Of a stretch of DNA of 32,559 nucleotides, positions 15,667-23,411 are shown piece by piece (position 1 is the stretch's first letter; every line of letters starts with the position of its first letter). Origin of the DNA: JAFGGT01 sp036733165 (lineage in GTDB: Archaea > Methanobacteriota_B > Thermococci > Methanofastidiosales > NM3). The notes under the pieces were generated by a model. The model was not told where the DNA came from and did no database searches. It saw only the letters and a program-made list of their open reading frames with translations. Both the position numbers and the translations under genes were made by a program. Location: NCBI GenBank assembly GCA_036733165.1, contig DAINBB010000019.1:1-32559 (forward strand). The letters are read 5' to 3'.

Positions 15667-16370
15667 AGGCCTTGAAAGTAGGAGTAGTATTGCTTACGTT
15701 CAACGAGATAGAGGGCATCACGGCGCTCTACGACAGATTGCCGAAGGAATACCTTCCCCACACTTTCTGTGTGGACGGGGGTTCGACGGACGGCACCGTC
15801 GAGTTCATGGATGAGCACGGTATCAGGATATACGGCCAGTCGAGGAACGGCAGGGGTGAGGCCTTCAGGATAGCGTTCCAGGAGACAGAATACGACGGGC
15901 TCGTGTTCTTCAGTCCGGACGGGAACGAGGACCCGAACGACATAGACAAGCTTGTCAAGGGCCTTGAGAACGGGGCCGACATGGTCATCGCGTCGAGGAT
16001 GGCGAAGGGGTCCAAGAACGAGGAGGACGACTCTTTCTTCAAGGTCAGGAAATGGTTCTGCCAGGTGCTCACATTCGTCGCCAACGTGAGATGGAACGGC
16101 GGATTCATTCTCGGAAGGAGCGAATACATAACAGACACCATCAACGGATTCAGGTCGCTTACCAAGGAGGCGTTCAACGACTGCAAGATAGATGCGGACG
16201 GATACGCGATCGAGCACCAGCTCTCGATACAGTTCCTAAAGCACCATAAGAAGATCGTTGAGATCCCCACCATAGAGTGGCCAAGGATCGGGGGCGAGAG
16301 CTATGCCACTCCGTGGCATGCCGGAAAGCAGCTTTTCATGCTCACGATCCGGGAACTGCTGAGGGGTTGA
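15663..16370 (+). CDS. GT2 family glycosyltransferase (cytosolic, DPM1-like)
   Basis: A 235-residue GT-A enzyme without membrane helices. VGVVLLTFNEIEG begins the Rossmann-like domain, CVDGGSTDGT is the UDP/GDP loop, and FFSPDGNEDPNDI is the metal-binding acidic motif, with PDG in place of the usual DAD. NGFRSLTKEAF and GYAIEHQLSIQFLK match polyprenyl-phosphate monosaccharide synthases, and the absence of membrane anchors recalls DPM1 of the soluble type. Start candidates are GTG 15663, overlapping the upstream stop as GTGA, and TTG 15672, which has GGTGA five bases before it. It lies between a DMT flippase subunit and a GT39-like transferase, so it likely charges the lipid carrier used by the latter (inference). 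Confidence 0.82.
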   Translation: MKALKVGVVLLTFNEIEGITALYDRLPKEYLPHTFCVDGGSTDGTVEFMDEHGIRIYGQSRNGRGEAFRIAFQETEYDGLVFFSPDGNEDPNDIDKLVKGLENGADMVIASRMAKGSKNEEDDSFFKVRKWFCQVLTFVANVRWNGGFILGRSEYITDTINGFRSLTKEAFNDCKIDADGYAIEHQLSIQFLKHHKKIVEIPTIEWPRIGGESYATPWHAGKQLFMLTIRELLRG

Positions 16371-16381
16371 AAAGAGAAAAG

Positions 16382-16390
16382 GTTAATATA
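16382..16390 (+). promoter_or_regulatory. TATA box for the second GT39-like gene; decides its start
   Basis: GTTAATATA is centred about 26 nt before ATG 16412. The frame is open further upstream to 16277, but that part overlaps the GT2 gene and has no promoter. Confidence 0.5.
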
Positions 16391-16411
16391 TCCAATCCAT
16401 TATTATTTTCT

Positions 16412-18655
16412 ATGGATTTTGACAAGAGGGAGTTCCTGAACAAATATCTTTTCCTTTTCGTTATCATCGCGATCTTGACGGTTTTTAGTTACTTTCTGGT
16501 CCTAAAGAACTACAGCGCCGGGGTCGCCTGGGACACGTGCGATTATCTCACCAACGCCCTCTTGATCAAGGGGAATCCGCACATCGAGTATGCGGTCCTG
16601 CCCATAAGGCCCCCTCTCATATCGATGCTCACCGCCTTCTTCTTCTGGATGGTTGGAGAGCACGAGGTCGTCATCATGGTGCTGGACTGTGCCGCCTACA
16701 TAGTCTCGGCGGCCGCGTTCTACATGATACTCCAGTACAGGTTCGGCAAATACGTCCCCGTTGCTGGGACACTGATATACGCCTGCTCCACCCTCATGCT
16801 CTCATGGGCCGGGGTCGGATACTCGGACATCATGGGGATAGCATGTGCGCTGATATTCTTCTATCTCCTGATAATGGCCCACGAGGAGGACAAGCGTTAT
16901 GCCATCCCCCTGTGGGTGTTCATGCTCTTCATGATAATGGCGAGGCACACCAATCCAATCCTTGTCGTCGTCGCGCTCATGTACGTCATGTTCAGGTGGC
17001 GCAATGTCAGCATAAGGTACCACTTCTACGGCCTTATCGCGGCCATCATCGCCTATATCCCCTTCGCGTACGTCTTCAACAAGGGATACGGCGGACCTTT
17101 CGATTACTTCAGCCTGATACTAGACAACGCCCTCTCCGGATACAGCTCGGGCGGCGGGACATCGCCGTTCTACATACCTGACAAGATGTACTACTTCAAG
17201 CAGATCGATGACATCGTGTTCTCCAACGAGTTCGTTGCGAGGGCGCTCATAGCGGTCTTCCTCATCGGTTTCATCTACTCCATATTCAGGATGTCCTCCG
17301 ACACCAAGAAACCTGTTAGGGGGACCGTGATGATGCTATTGGCGCTCGTGCTGTGCTTCGTGGTCGTGAAGTACTTCGGATTCATCATGGCCTTCGTGCT
17401 CCTGTTCGTCATACTCGGCTCCATAGGCCTTTACCTCAACGCCCAGAAGGAGAAGAACATAGCGATAGACGTGATGTTCCTGTTCTGGTTCTTCCTTTGC
17501 ATATCATACTACTCGAACCTTGAGATCAAGGACCAGCGCTTCATCATCGCCTTCGTGCCCGCCATATATTACATCTTCACCATGGGCATCTGGGGGCTCA
17601 CCTTCTTCGATATCACACCAAAGGTGAAGAGCTCCTACATCATAGTCCCCGCGATATCGGCGCTCATGATATTCGGCGCTGTCCAGGCGATAGGCCCGGG
17701 CGAGGTGCTTGATGTGTACAACAGCGGCGAGAAGGCGGAGGGCCTCGTCAAGGACATAGGCACGCTCTCGGACTTCCTGAAGGCCTATGACGAGAACTAT
17801 GAGGACACGATCATATTCTCGGACCGCTGGGTCTTCGTGTCATGGAATCTGAAGAAGACGGCATACGAGATAGACTCCGAGGCGACCAGCGAAAGGCTTG
17901 ACTACGACCTTCAGATGTACAATGCGGATTACCTGTTCGGCCCGAGCAACAAGGTGCTTGAGAGCTTCGCCATAATAAAGGAGACGGCCACCTACATTCT
18001 CTTTGAGAGGGAGTATGAGGTGGAGAAACCATGGATCCTCTACATCGGCAGGAACTTCGAGAACTATGTGGGCGAGGTCGTCAGCTACAGCTTCTACATA
18101 ACGAACGGCGAGACCAACAAGAATCAATACTCCCAGTACATCGACGATTACACCCTTGAGGACCTCAACTCGTACGATGCCGTCCTCCTGTACAACTTCA
18201 AGTGGCACAGCAAGGACGATGCCCTCGACCTTCTGGCACAGTACCTGAACGGCGGAGGAAAGTTGATAGTGGACCTTTCGGGTAATATGGCGGACGACAC
18301 CTGGAACTACGGCCTTGTCAGCCTGCTCGGCATTATACCGCAGAGGGTCACAGTCCCCACCGAACCGTCCTTCACGCTATACGCCCCGTTCGACGAGAAT
18401 GAGTACGACTTCTCCGAGTTCATAACTGAGGAGGGCGAGTGGATGGCCATAACGTTGTCGATCCCCGACAGCACCGAGGACATGGACATCCTGATGAGGT
18501 CGAGGGACGTCGTATTCGCCGCGCACCGCGAGATCGGGGACGGCCATGTCATCATCCTCGGCGGGAACATGATATACCACTCCTACATAAAGTTCAATTA
18601 TTCCGAGAGGCAGTTCATCGAGGACGTCTTCCAGTACACGCTGGACCTAGAATAG
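16412..18655 (+). CDS. GT-C (GT39/ArnT-like) membrane glycosyltransferase with C-terminal soluble domain, paralog B
   Basis: From ATG 16412 the protein is 747 residues, almost the length of the paralog at 6052. The first outer loop carries GVAWDTCDYL (D41) and IRPPL (RPP at 66-68), the classic GT39/PMT arrangement. About ten more helices follow to near residue 440. The soluble C-terminal domain repeats the paralog's landmarks: IDDYTLEDLNSYD, FKWHSKDDALDLL, GGKLIVDLSGN and IGDGHVIILGGNMIYH. The predicted role is extracytoplasmic transfer of a lipid-linked sugar. It has its own promoter but follows the DMT and GT2 genes closely. Its 3' end overlaps wecB tail to tail by 9 nt. The soluble domain may bind the acceptor glycan, but this is unproven. 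Confidence 0.78.
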   Translation: MDFDKREFLNKYLFLFVIIAILTVFSYFLVLKNYSAGVAWDTCDYLTNALLIKGNPHIEYAVLPIRPPLISMLTAFFFWMVGEHEVVIMVLDCAAYIVSAAAFYMILQYRFGKYVPVAGTLIYACSTLMLSWAGVGYSDIMGIACALIFFYLLIMAHEEDKRYAIPLWVFMLFMIMARHTNPILVVVALMYVMFRWRNVSIRYHFYGLIAAIIAYIPFAYVFNKGYGGPFDYFSLILDNALSGYSSGGGTSPFYIPDKMYYFKQIDDIVFSNEFVARALIAVFLIGFIYSIFRMSSDTKKPVRGTVMMLLALVLCFVVVKYFGFIMAFVLLFVILGSIGLYLNAQKEKNIAIDVMFLFWFFLCISYYSNLEIKDQRFIIAFVPAIYYIFTMGIWGLTFFDITPKVKSSYIIVPAISALMIFGAVQAIGPGEVLDVYNSGEKAEGLVKDIGTLSDFLKAYDENYEDTIIFSDRWVFVSWNLKKTAYEIDSEATSERLDYDLQMYNADYLFGPSNKVLESFAIIKETATYILFEREYEVEKPWILYIGRNFENYVGEVVSYSFYITNGETNKNQYSQYIDDYTLEDLNSYDAVLLYNFKWHSKDDALDLLAQYLNGGGKLIVDLSGNMADDTWNYGLVSLLGIIPQRVTVPTEPSFTLYAPFDENEYDFSEFITEEGEWMAITLSIPDSTEDMDILMRSRDVVFAAHREIGDGHVIILGGNMIYHSYIKFNYSERQFIEDVFQYTLDLE

Positions 18656-19723
18656 GATGTCATCGATTATCTCGACTATCATGTTGGCGGTTATCCCTTC
18701 GCCGTAGGGATTCTTCCAGTCCCTTTTCCTTTCAATCATCATCGACACGGACCTGGCGATCCTATCGGGATCGGTGCCTGCCAGGATGTTCGATCCGGCG
18801 TCTATCGTCTCCGGGCGTTCGGTGTTCTCCCTTATGGTGACGCAGGGCACCTTGAGGATGCACGCCTCCTCCTGGACGCCGCCGGAGTCTGTGATGACCA
18901 CGCTTGCGTTGCCTTCCAGCTGGAGAAACTCCAGGTATCCCACAGGTTTTATCACCCTCACGCCTTCCGGCGCCTCCAGCCCGAACGACTTCATCATCTT
19001 CACGGTCCTCGGATGCGCCGGGAATATCACAGGCATGCCGTTCTCCCTGTGGACCGTGCCCAGTGCCGAGAGGATGTTCGAGAGCCTATCCGCGTTGTCC
19101 ACGTTCTCCTGGCGGTGCGCGGTCACAAGCGCGTATTCCTCGTCCTTGACTATGCCTTCTATGTCTGTCGACCTTTTCGATATCTCCAGGTTCTGATATG
19201 CCGCGTCAACGACGGTGTTTCCTGTGATGTATATCTTCTCCTCTGGTATCCCCTCCTTGAGGAGATAATTCCTTGACACGTCCGTCGGGGCGAACAGCAG
19301 GTCGGAGAGGTGGTCCGAGACTATCCTGTTGACCTCTTCGGGCATGCTCCTGTCAAAGCTCCTGAGCCCCGCCTCGACATGCCCCAGTTTCACGGGCATC
19401 TTGCTGGTGACGATGGAGCCAGCCAGGACCGTGTTCGTGTCTCCCTGGACCAGCGAGCACAGCGGCATGTTCCTCTTGAATATGCCCTCTATCCCTGTAA
19501 GCATTTTCCCCGTCTGCTCCCCGTGTTCCCCGGACCCGACATTGAGATGGTACTTCGGGACCGGGAGCTCCAGCTCCTCGAAGAATATCCTGTCCATCTC
19601 GAAGGAATAGTGCTGGCCCGTATGTATCGTGTAATATGCAATTCCCCTTTCCTCAAGTTCCCTTATGATGGGGGAGAACTTGATTATTTCGGGTCTAGTG
19701 CCAAGGATTACAGCTATCGACAT
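18647..19723 (-). CDS. wecB: UDP-N-acetylglucosamine 2-epimerase (non-hydrolysing)
   Basis: 358 residues from ATG 19723 (TTG 19726 is also open). Family motifs are clear and in order: VILGTRPEIIKFSPI, IHTGQHYS, LVQGDTNTVLAG, GHVEAGLRSFDRSMPEEVNR, ITGNTVVDA, VTAHRQENV and ITDSGGVQEEA. The enzyme interconverts UDP-GlcNAc and UDP-ManNAc for surface-glycan synthesis. No UDP-ManNAc dehydrogenase (wecC) is visible in the window, so ManNAcA would need a gene elsewhere. A TATA-like ATAATAAAAA (plus-strand 19745-19754) lies about 26 nt upstream, so it is transcribed alone and is probably leaderless. Confidence 0.95.
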   Translation of the reverse strand: MSIAVILGTRPEIIKFSPIIRELEERGIAYYTIHTGQHYSFEMDRIFFEELELPVPKYHLNVGSGEHGEQTGKMLTGIEGIFKRNMPLCSLVQGDTNTVLAGSIVTSKMPVKLGHVEAGLRSFDRSMPEEVNRIVSDHLSDLLFAPTDVSRNYLLKEGIPEEKIYITGNTVVDAAYQNLEISKRSTDIEGIVKDEEYALVTAHRQENVDNADRLSNILSALGTVHRENGMPVIFPAHPRTVKMMKSFGLEAPEGVRVIKPVGYLEFLQLEGNASVVITDSGGVQEEACILKVPCVTIRENTERPETIDAGSNILAGTDPDRIARSVSMMIERKRDWKNPYGEGITANMIVEIIDDILF

Positions 19724-19726
19724 CAA

Positions 19727-19940
19727 CGTGATTTATGGTTGGCGATAATAAAAACATAGTGATTATAATACTTCATATACATTAAATTCATCTAATATTT
19801 CTTATATTTTTATTTAATATTTTTCCTATTATTCTTCAAATGAGTCTTATATTTTAATTATATTTGTTCAAATGTCATATTTCTTGATTTAAGACAATAT
19901 TCTATCGTTAATTTTATATAGGTCAATAATTAAGGGTTAT
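19727..19940. other. AT-rich divergent intergenic region (wecB / PPTTx protein)
   Basis: These 214 nt are strikingly AT-rich and hold promoters facing both ways: TTTTATATA at 19912-19920 about 25 nt before ATG 19941, and a minus-strand element at 19745-19754 for wecB. No ORF or RNA structure is visible in between. Confidence 0.5.
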
Positions 19941-21107
19941 ATGATGTCGACATTGGATATTCTTGAGGTTATCACTTCAAGAAAAAACTATATCATATTA
20001 TCATTAATGATATTCATTTCATTGATTACAATGGCTCCTGTCGTCTCTGACGAGGAGTACGATGTTTCGGACACTTTGGCGGTCAGCCACAGTCTCCTGT
20101 CCACTTACGATGATGAGGGCAACAATCTTGTCAGGGGGATCATATACATCAAGAATCTCGGGACATCCCCTGCCTACGTGCTCGGCATCACCCAGTACAT
20201 TCAATCCGACCATTCACCGCAGTGGATCTCGATCGTCGAAGATGAGATCGTTCCATTGTCGTCTGTCGAGGATGCCATCGTGATACCTGCCGACGGCTAT
20301 TACAAGATAGGGTATTCTACAGTATTCTCCCCTGAAGAGAACGTCGATTACTACAGGAATCGGATCGAGGTCCTTGTCCTAAATTCGGAAGGAACGTCCA
20401 CGAGCTACCTGTCCGACTACTACTTTAGTCTCCCAGAGGCGCCTCCACCCACCCAGCCACCAACCACAGAACCCCCGACCACGGTCCCTCCGACCACGGT
20501 TCCGCCAACGACTGAGCCTCCCACCACGGCGCCACCCACGACAGAACCCCCTACGACCGCACCCCCCACCACGGAGCCGCCTACCACGGCGCCACCCACG
20601 ACAGAACCACCCACGACAGAACCACCCACCACTGAGCCTCCCACCACCTCAGCGCCCGAGATTGATATTGGGCAGGGGTATATAAGCAATATCGAGGCCG
20701 ACATATGTCAGGGTGGAACGGCGGTCTGCGTTGAGCTGACAGTCACGAGCGGCAGTTTCACACAGTCCTCACTCCAGCTTGTGATAACGTCGCAGGACGA
20801 GGAAAGCTGGAAGAGGGTCTATGAGGAATGCCTTGCGCTCAATGTCGGGGGCGAGGGCATGACGGTCGACAATACACCGCTTCTGTTCTGCTTCGAGGAC
20901 ATCCTCCTCTCTGGGGACGTCGAGACATACAACATTTGCGTGACCTGGAAACAGGGGCTCACATGCGAGAGGAACGCCCCCGTCATAAGCAGGCAGTGCA
21001 CTGACTGCCACAGCATCCCGACCCTCGATTACATGACTTATGCGGTCATCATCTCGACGCTGCTCATCATCGGCGCCTACTTTCTAAGGAAGGTCGCAAA
21101 GGAGTGA
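19941..21107 (+). CDS. Secreted cell-surface protein with PPTTx stalk and sortase-like C-terminal anchor
   Basis: Not a recognised family. The 388 residues show, in order, a hydrophobic N-terminal signal (about 16-34, ending TMAPVVS), a beta-rich domain (about 36-166) resembling CARDB-like adhesion modules, and a stalk of 13 PPTTx pentapeptides (173-237). Then comes a second domain with spaced Cys pairs (about 245-357), and a tail of SIPTLDY, one hydrophobic helix (365-382) and RKVAKE. Motif, helix, basic cluster is the layout of exosortase/archaeosortase substrates (PEP-, PGF-type CTERM), although no known motif is matched. An exosortase-family gene follows about 210 nt downstream and is a candidate processing enzyme. 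The Thr-rich stalk is a likely O-glycosylation zone. A leaderless start at ATG 19941 or ATG 19944 fits the TATA box. Confidence 0.7.
   Translation: MMSTLDILEVITSRKNYIILSLMIFISLITMAPVVSDEEYDVSDTLAVSHSLLSTYDDEGNNLVRGIIYIKNLGTSPAYVLGITQYIQSDHSPQWISIVEDEIVPLSSVEDAIVIPADGYYKIGYSTVFSPEENVDYYRNRIEVLVLNSEGTSTSYLSDYYFSLPEAPPPTQPPTTEPPTTVPPTTVPPTTEPPTTAPPTTEPPTTAPPTTEPPTTAPPTTEPPTTEPPTTEPPTTSAPEIDIGQGYISNIEADICQGGTAVCVELTVTSGSFTQSSLQLVITSQDEESWKRVYEECLALNVGGEGMTVDNTPLLFCFEDILLSGDVETYNICVTWKQGLTCERNAPVISRQCTDCHSIPTLDYMTYAVIISTLLIIGAYFLRKVAKE
20457..20651 (+). repeat. 15-bp tandem repeat, 13 units, encoding PPTTx
   Basis: Thirteen in-frame 15-bp units encode Pro-Pro-Thr-Thr-x, with x being E, V, V, E, A, E, A, E, A, E, E, E, S in order. 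Synonymous positions vary between units, but near-identical 30-bp blocks (…E-A pairs) recur in the middle, suggesting unit-pair duplication. The mirror-image minus-strand frame is an artefact of the repeat. Confidence 0.95.
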
Positions 21108-21213
21108 TCATCTTCCCATTTCAACATACGGGTTGGCCCGGGCTTCTGGGTCATCCGGCGATCTTCTTTATAATGGGGGCCTTAGGATGGCAGACACGGG
21201 ATATCAGGTAACA

Positions 21214-21266
21214 CTGTTCCTTACCTCTGTTCCTTACTTTTGTTCCTTAATACTGTTTCATCTTGC
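21214..21266 (+). repeat. 13-bp direct repeats (3 strong + 1 degenerate) upstream of the exosortase-family gene
   Basis: TGTTCCTTA begins at 21215, 21228 and 21241, exactly 13 bp apart; a fourth, decayed copy (TGTTTCATC) begins at 21254, again in phase. The array ends right where a TATA-like TTTTAAAT (21267-21274) begins. Position and phasing suggest a multi-site regulator-binding array. Confidence 0.8.
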
Positions 21267-21274
21267 TTTTAAAT
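21267..21274 (+). promoter_or_regulatory. Probable TATA box for the exosortase-GT2 operon
   Basis: TTTTAAAT lies about 48 nt before ATG 21319, predicting a leader of about 20 nt, and abuts the 13-bp repeat array. Confidence 0.4.
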
Positions 21275-21318
21275 GAAATATCATCTATCTCCCTCAGAAA
21301 AGAAATGCTGTAGGGATA

Positions 21319-21939
21319 ATGATGTTTTTCATTTATTTCATAATACTAATGGTCCTTTGGGAGATAGCGGTCATCTTCCTCTATAAGAAAAGACAGTGGC
21401 TATTGTATTACCTTATAGCAGCATTTGGACTTACATTCCTGATAATTCTTGTGACCCAGCACATAGGGTTCGACACGCTCTTGTCAGAAATAGAGGTAGG
21501 GCAGACGTCCACGCTCCTGAACTGGGTCAACATTGACGCCTATTCACAGGGCGTGAACCTGATGATACCCACCCAAGAGGGTTGGGCCGTGCTCATATGC
21601 ACCTTGGAGTGCTCAGCTCTTATGGAACTGGCGGTTTTCTTCTCACTGCTCCTGTTCTACTTCAAGTTCAGTGCCGCAAGGAAGGTGCTATCAATAGTGA
21701 TCGGACTGCTTGTGACATATGTCGCTAACATACTGAGGCTTTTTACAATATCCGTGGTTGCCAACAGATTCGGCGAGGATTACGTTTTCATGGCACATAC
21801 CGTGGTGGGGCGTCTGCTCTTCTTTGGATTCGTGCTCGTGATATACTGGTTCCTCGTGACCAGGCCTACCATATCATACGTCGGCAAGTCCCTTATCGAG
21901 GACGCGATCGCCGACCAGGAGGGAGGTGAAACCGGATGA
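21319..21939 (+). CDS. Exosortase/archaeosortase-family protein, XrtG-like
   Basis: 206 residues, mostly membrane helices. The family's catalytic triad is present and correctly spaced: Cys98 in LECSALMEL, Arg140 in ANILRLFTI and His160 in FMAHTVVGRLLFF. These cysteine-transpeptidase-like membrane enzymes process C-terminal sorting tails of surface proteins. The AHTVVGR block and short length most resemble XrtG, the Gram-positive exosortase homolog. The same is true of the coupled GT2 downstream (from memory of TIGR03110/TIGR03111, not checked). The C-terminal 25 residues are hydrophilic and Glu/Asp-rich. The start is ATG 21319 or ATG 21322. Its stop overlaps the GT2 start (ATGA), and the GT2 ribosome-binding site lies inside this gene. 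The PPTTx protein upstream is a plausible substrate (inference). Confidence 0.85.
   Translation: MMFFIYFIILMVLWEIAVIFLYKKRQWLLYYLIAAFGLTFLIILVTQHIGFDTLLSEIEVGQTSTLLNWVNIDAYSQGVNLMIPTQEGWAVLICTLECSALMELAVFFSLLLFYFKFSAARKVLSIVIGLLVTYVANILRLFTISVVANRFGEDYVFMAHTVVGRLLFFGFVLVIYWFLVTRPTISYVGKSLIEDAIADQEGGETG
21922..21929 (+). promoter_or_regulatory. Strong Shine-Dalgarno site for the exosortase-linked GT2
   Basis: GGAGGTGA lies 6 nt before ATG 21936, inside the 3' end of the exosortase-family gene. It shows that internal operon genes use SD initiation here, unlike the leaderless first genes. Confidence 0.8.
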
Positions 21940-23411
21940 GTCCATTGTTGAGAACCATATTGATATGGGGTGTTTGGCTACTCATACCTCTCTTGATGGA
22001 CGGTATAGGGTCTGTCCTAAGGGTTGTAAGCGTCCTCTTCTACAAGTCGGAGACCAATCCGGAGAAGTACAAGGATGAGGACCTGCCAAAGGTCTCGCTC
22101 ATCGTCCCTGCATATAATGAGGAGAAGATCATCGGTCGTACCCTCAGCTCCCTACAGCTGCAGGACTATCCGCAGGACAAGATCGAGATCCTCGTCATTG
22201 ACGACGGTTCGCTTGACGCCACCAGCGATGTTGTGCTCCGTTACATAAACAAGGAAGGCACCAAGAGGATGAAGATAAATGGTAACTTCTACTCCATAGA
22301 CGAGTACGAGGGCACCATCAATCTGTTCACAAGCGGTGTCAACAAGGGTAAGGCCAACGCGCTCAATCTCGGCATAAAGCATGCGCATGGGGACATCCTC
22401 TTCACCATAGACTCGGACACTGTCCTTGACAGGAGCGCCATCAGGAACATGGTGACATACCTGATGGACAACGAGGACATAGGCGCCGCATGCGGCGTGA
22501 TAGAGGTCAACTGGCACATGCTTGAGGAAAGGGACAAGGAGGGCGAGCTGGTACTCGATGAGGAAGGCGATATCAAGGAGAAGAAACTCTCGTTCACAGA
22601 ATCATTCGTGGCCAAGAGCCAGTTCCTCGAGTACGTGAACGCCTTCAGGCTCGGCAGGCACTACCAGAAGGTCATAGACTCTGAGTACATGCTGTCAGGA
22701 GCCTTCAGCGCCTTCAGGAAGGAGGCCATAGAGAGGATCGCCCTCTACTCCGACCTTACGGTGGCCGAGGACTTCGACATATCCCTCGACCTTCACCAGC
22801 ATGGTGTGAAGGTGGGATTCTGCGACAACGCCAAGGTGTGGGTCGAGCCTGTGCTCGACATGGGGTCGCTCTACGCCCAGAGGGTCAGGTGGAGGCGCGG
22901 ACAGCTCGAGGTCATGGGTGTGCACAAGAACATGATAGCATCCAACAAGTTCGGGTGGCTCGGCAGGCTCGGCCTGCCATCGATGATGGTATACGACCAC
23001 ACGTTCGCATTCCCGAGGCTTATATGGATATTCCTCCTGCTATTGTTCCCGTTGTTCGGGTACAGCAGCGGACTTATCGCATTGTTCTTTGTCTTCCTGT
23101 ACGTCTTCTACGTCATATTCGACGTGGTTCAGACCTTCGCGGCATATTCGATATCCGACGATGACACAAAGGACGCCATAGGCGACAGCTTCCAGTATGT
23201 GCTGATGCTGCCGTTCTACAGGTTCATAGTGTTCTACTTCAGGGTCTCCGGGTACCTCTCAGTGTTCAAGGAGCCCCAGTCTTGGAAGGTCAGCTGGCCG
23301 CTTGACGATGTCAAGGCCCAGACGAACGGGATCCAGCACAGGATGAACGGTGGAACAAGGGGTATAGTGAGCTTCCTGTACTCCATACTGGACATATTCA
23401 GGTATGTCTAG
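21936..23411 (+). CDS. Processive GT2 membrane glycosyltransferase, XrtG-associated type
   Basis: 491 residues. An N-terminal membrane helix (about 8-35) is followed by a cytosolic GT-A domain with LIVPAYNEEKII (55-66), VIDDGS (D89/D90), TIDSDT (D159, D161), AEDFD (E278-D279) and QRVRWRRGQ (315-323). The last is the QxxRW signature of processive synthases such as cellulose synthase and PgaC. EYVNAFRLGR and SGAFSAFRKEA match the exosortase-G-associated GT2 family as I remember it. Three or four C-terminal helices would form the export channel. A charged insert at about 195-225 (ERDKEGELVLDEEGD) is unusual. It is coupled to the exosortase-family gene by ATGA and a strong SD. The two likely make and attach a polymer or a glycan to a surface protein. 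The end overlaps pyrE by 4 nt. Confidence 0.85.
   Translation: MSPLLRTILIWGVWLLIPLLMDGIGSVLRVVSVLFYKSETNPEKYKDEDLPKVSLIVPAYNEEKIIGRTLSSLQLQDYPQDKIEILVIDDGSLDATSDVVLRYINKEGTKRMKINGNFYSIDEYEGTINLFTSGVNKGKANALNLGIKHAHGDILFTIDSDTVLDRSAIRNMVTYLMDNEDIGAACGVIEVNWHMLEERDKEGELVLDEEGDIKEKKLSFTESFVAKSQFLEYVNAFRLGRHYQKVIDSEYMLSGAFSAFRKEAIERIALYSDLTVAEDFDISLDLHQHGVKVGFCDNAKVWVEPVLDMGSLYAQRVRWRRGQLEVMGVHKNMIASNKFGWLGRLGLPSMMVYDHTFAFPRLIWIFLLLLFPLFGYSSGLIALFFVFLYVFYVIFDVVQTFAAYSISDDDTKDAIGDSFQYVLMLPFYRFIVFYFRVSGYLSVFKEPQSWKVSWPLDDVKAQTNGIQHRMNGGTRGIVSFLYSILDIFRYV

Noticed and set aside
15465..16217. 250-codon minus-strand frame over the DMT and GT2 genes
   Set aside because: Shadow of two recognisable genes; no promoter or ribosome-binding site.
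16277..16411. N-terminal extension of the second GT39-like protein
   Set aside because: It overlaps the GT2 gene, lacks a promoter, and the shorter start at 16412 matches the paralog's length and a TATA box.
20420..20704. Minus-strand frame encoding VVGGS-type repeats
   Set aside because: It is the complement of the PPTTx repeat. The sense frame has signal peptide, domains and anchor; the antisense frame has nothing else.
20457..21266. CRISPR array
   Set aside because: The 15-bp repeats are coding and contiguous without spacers, and the 13-bp repeats are tandem with no spacers. No cas genes are in the window.
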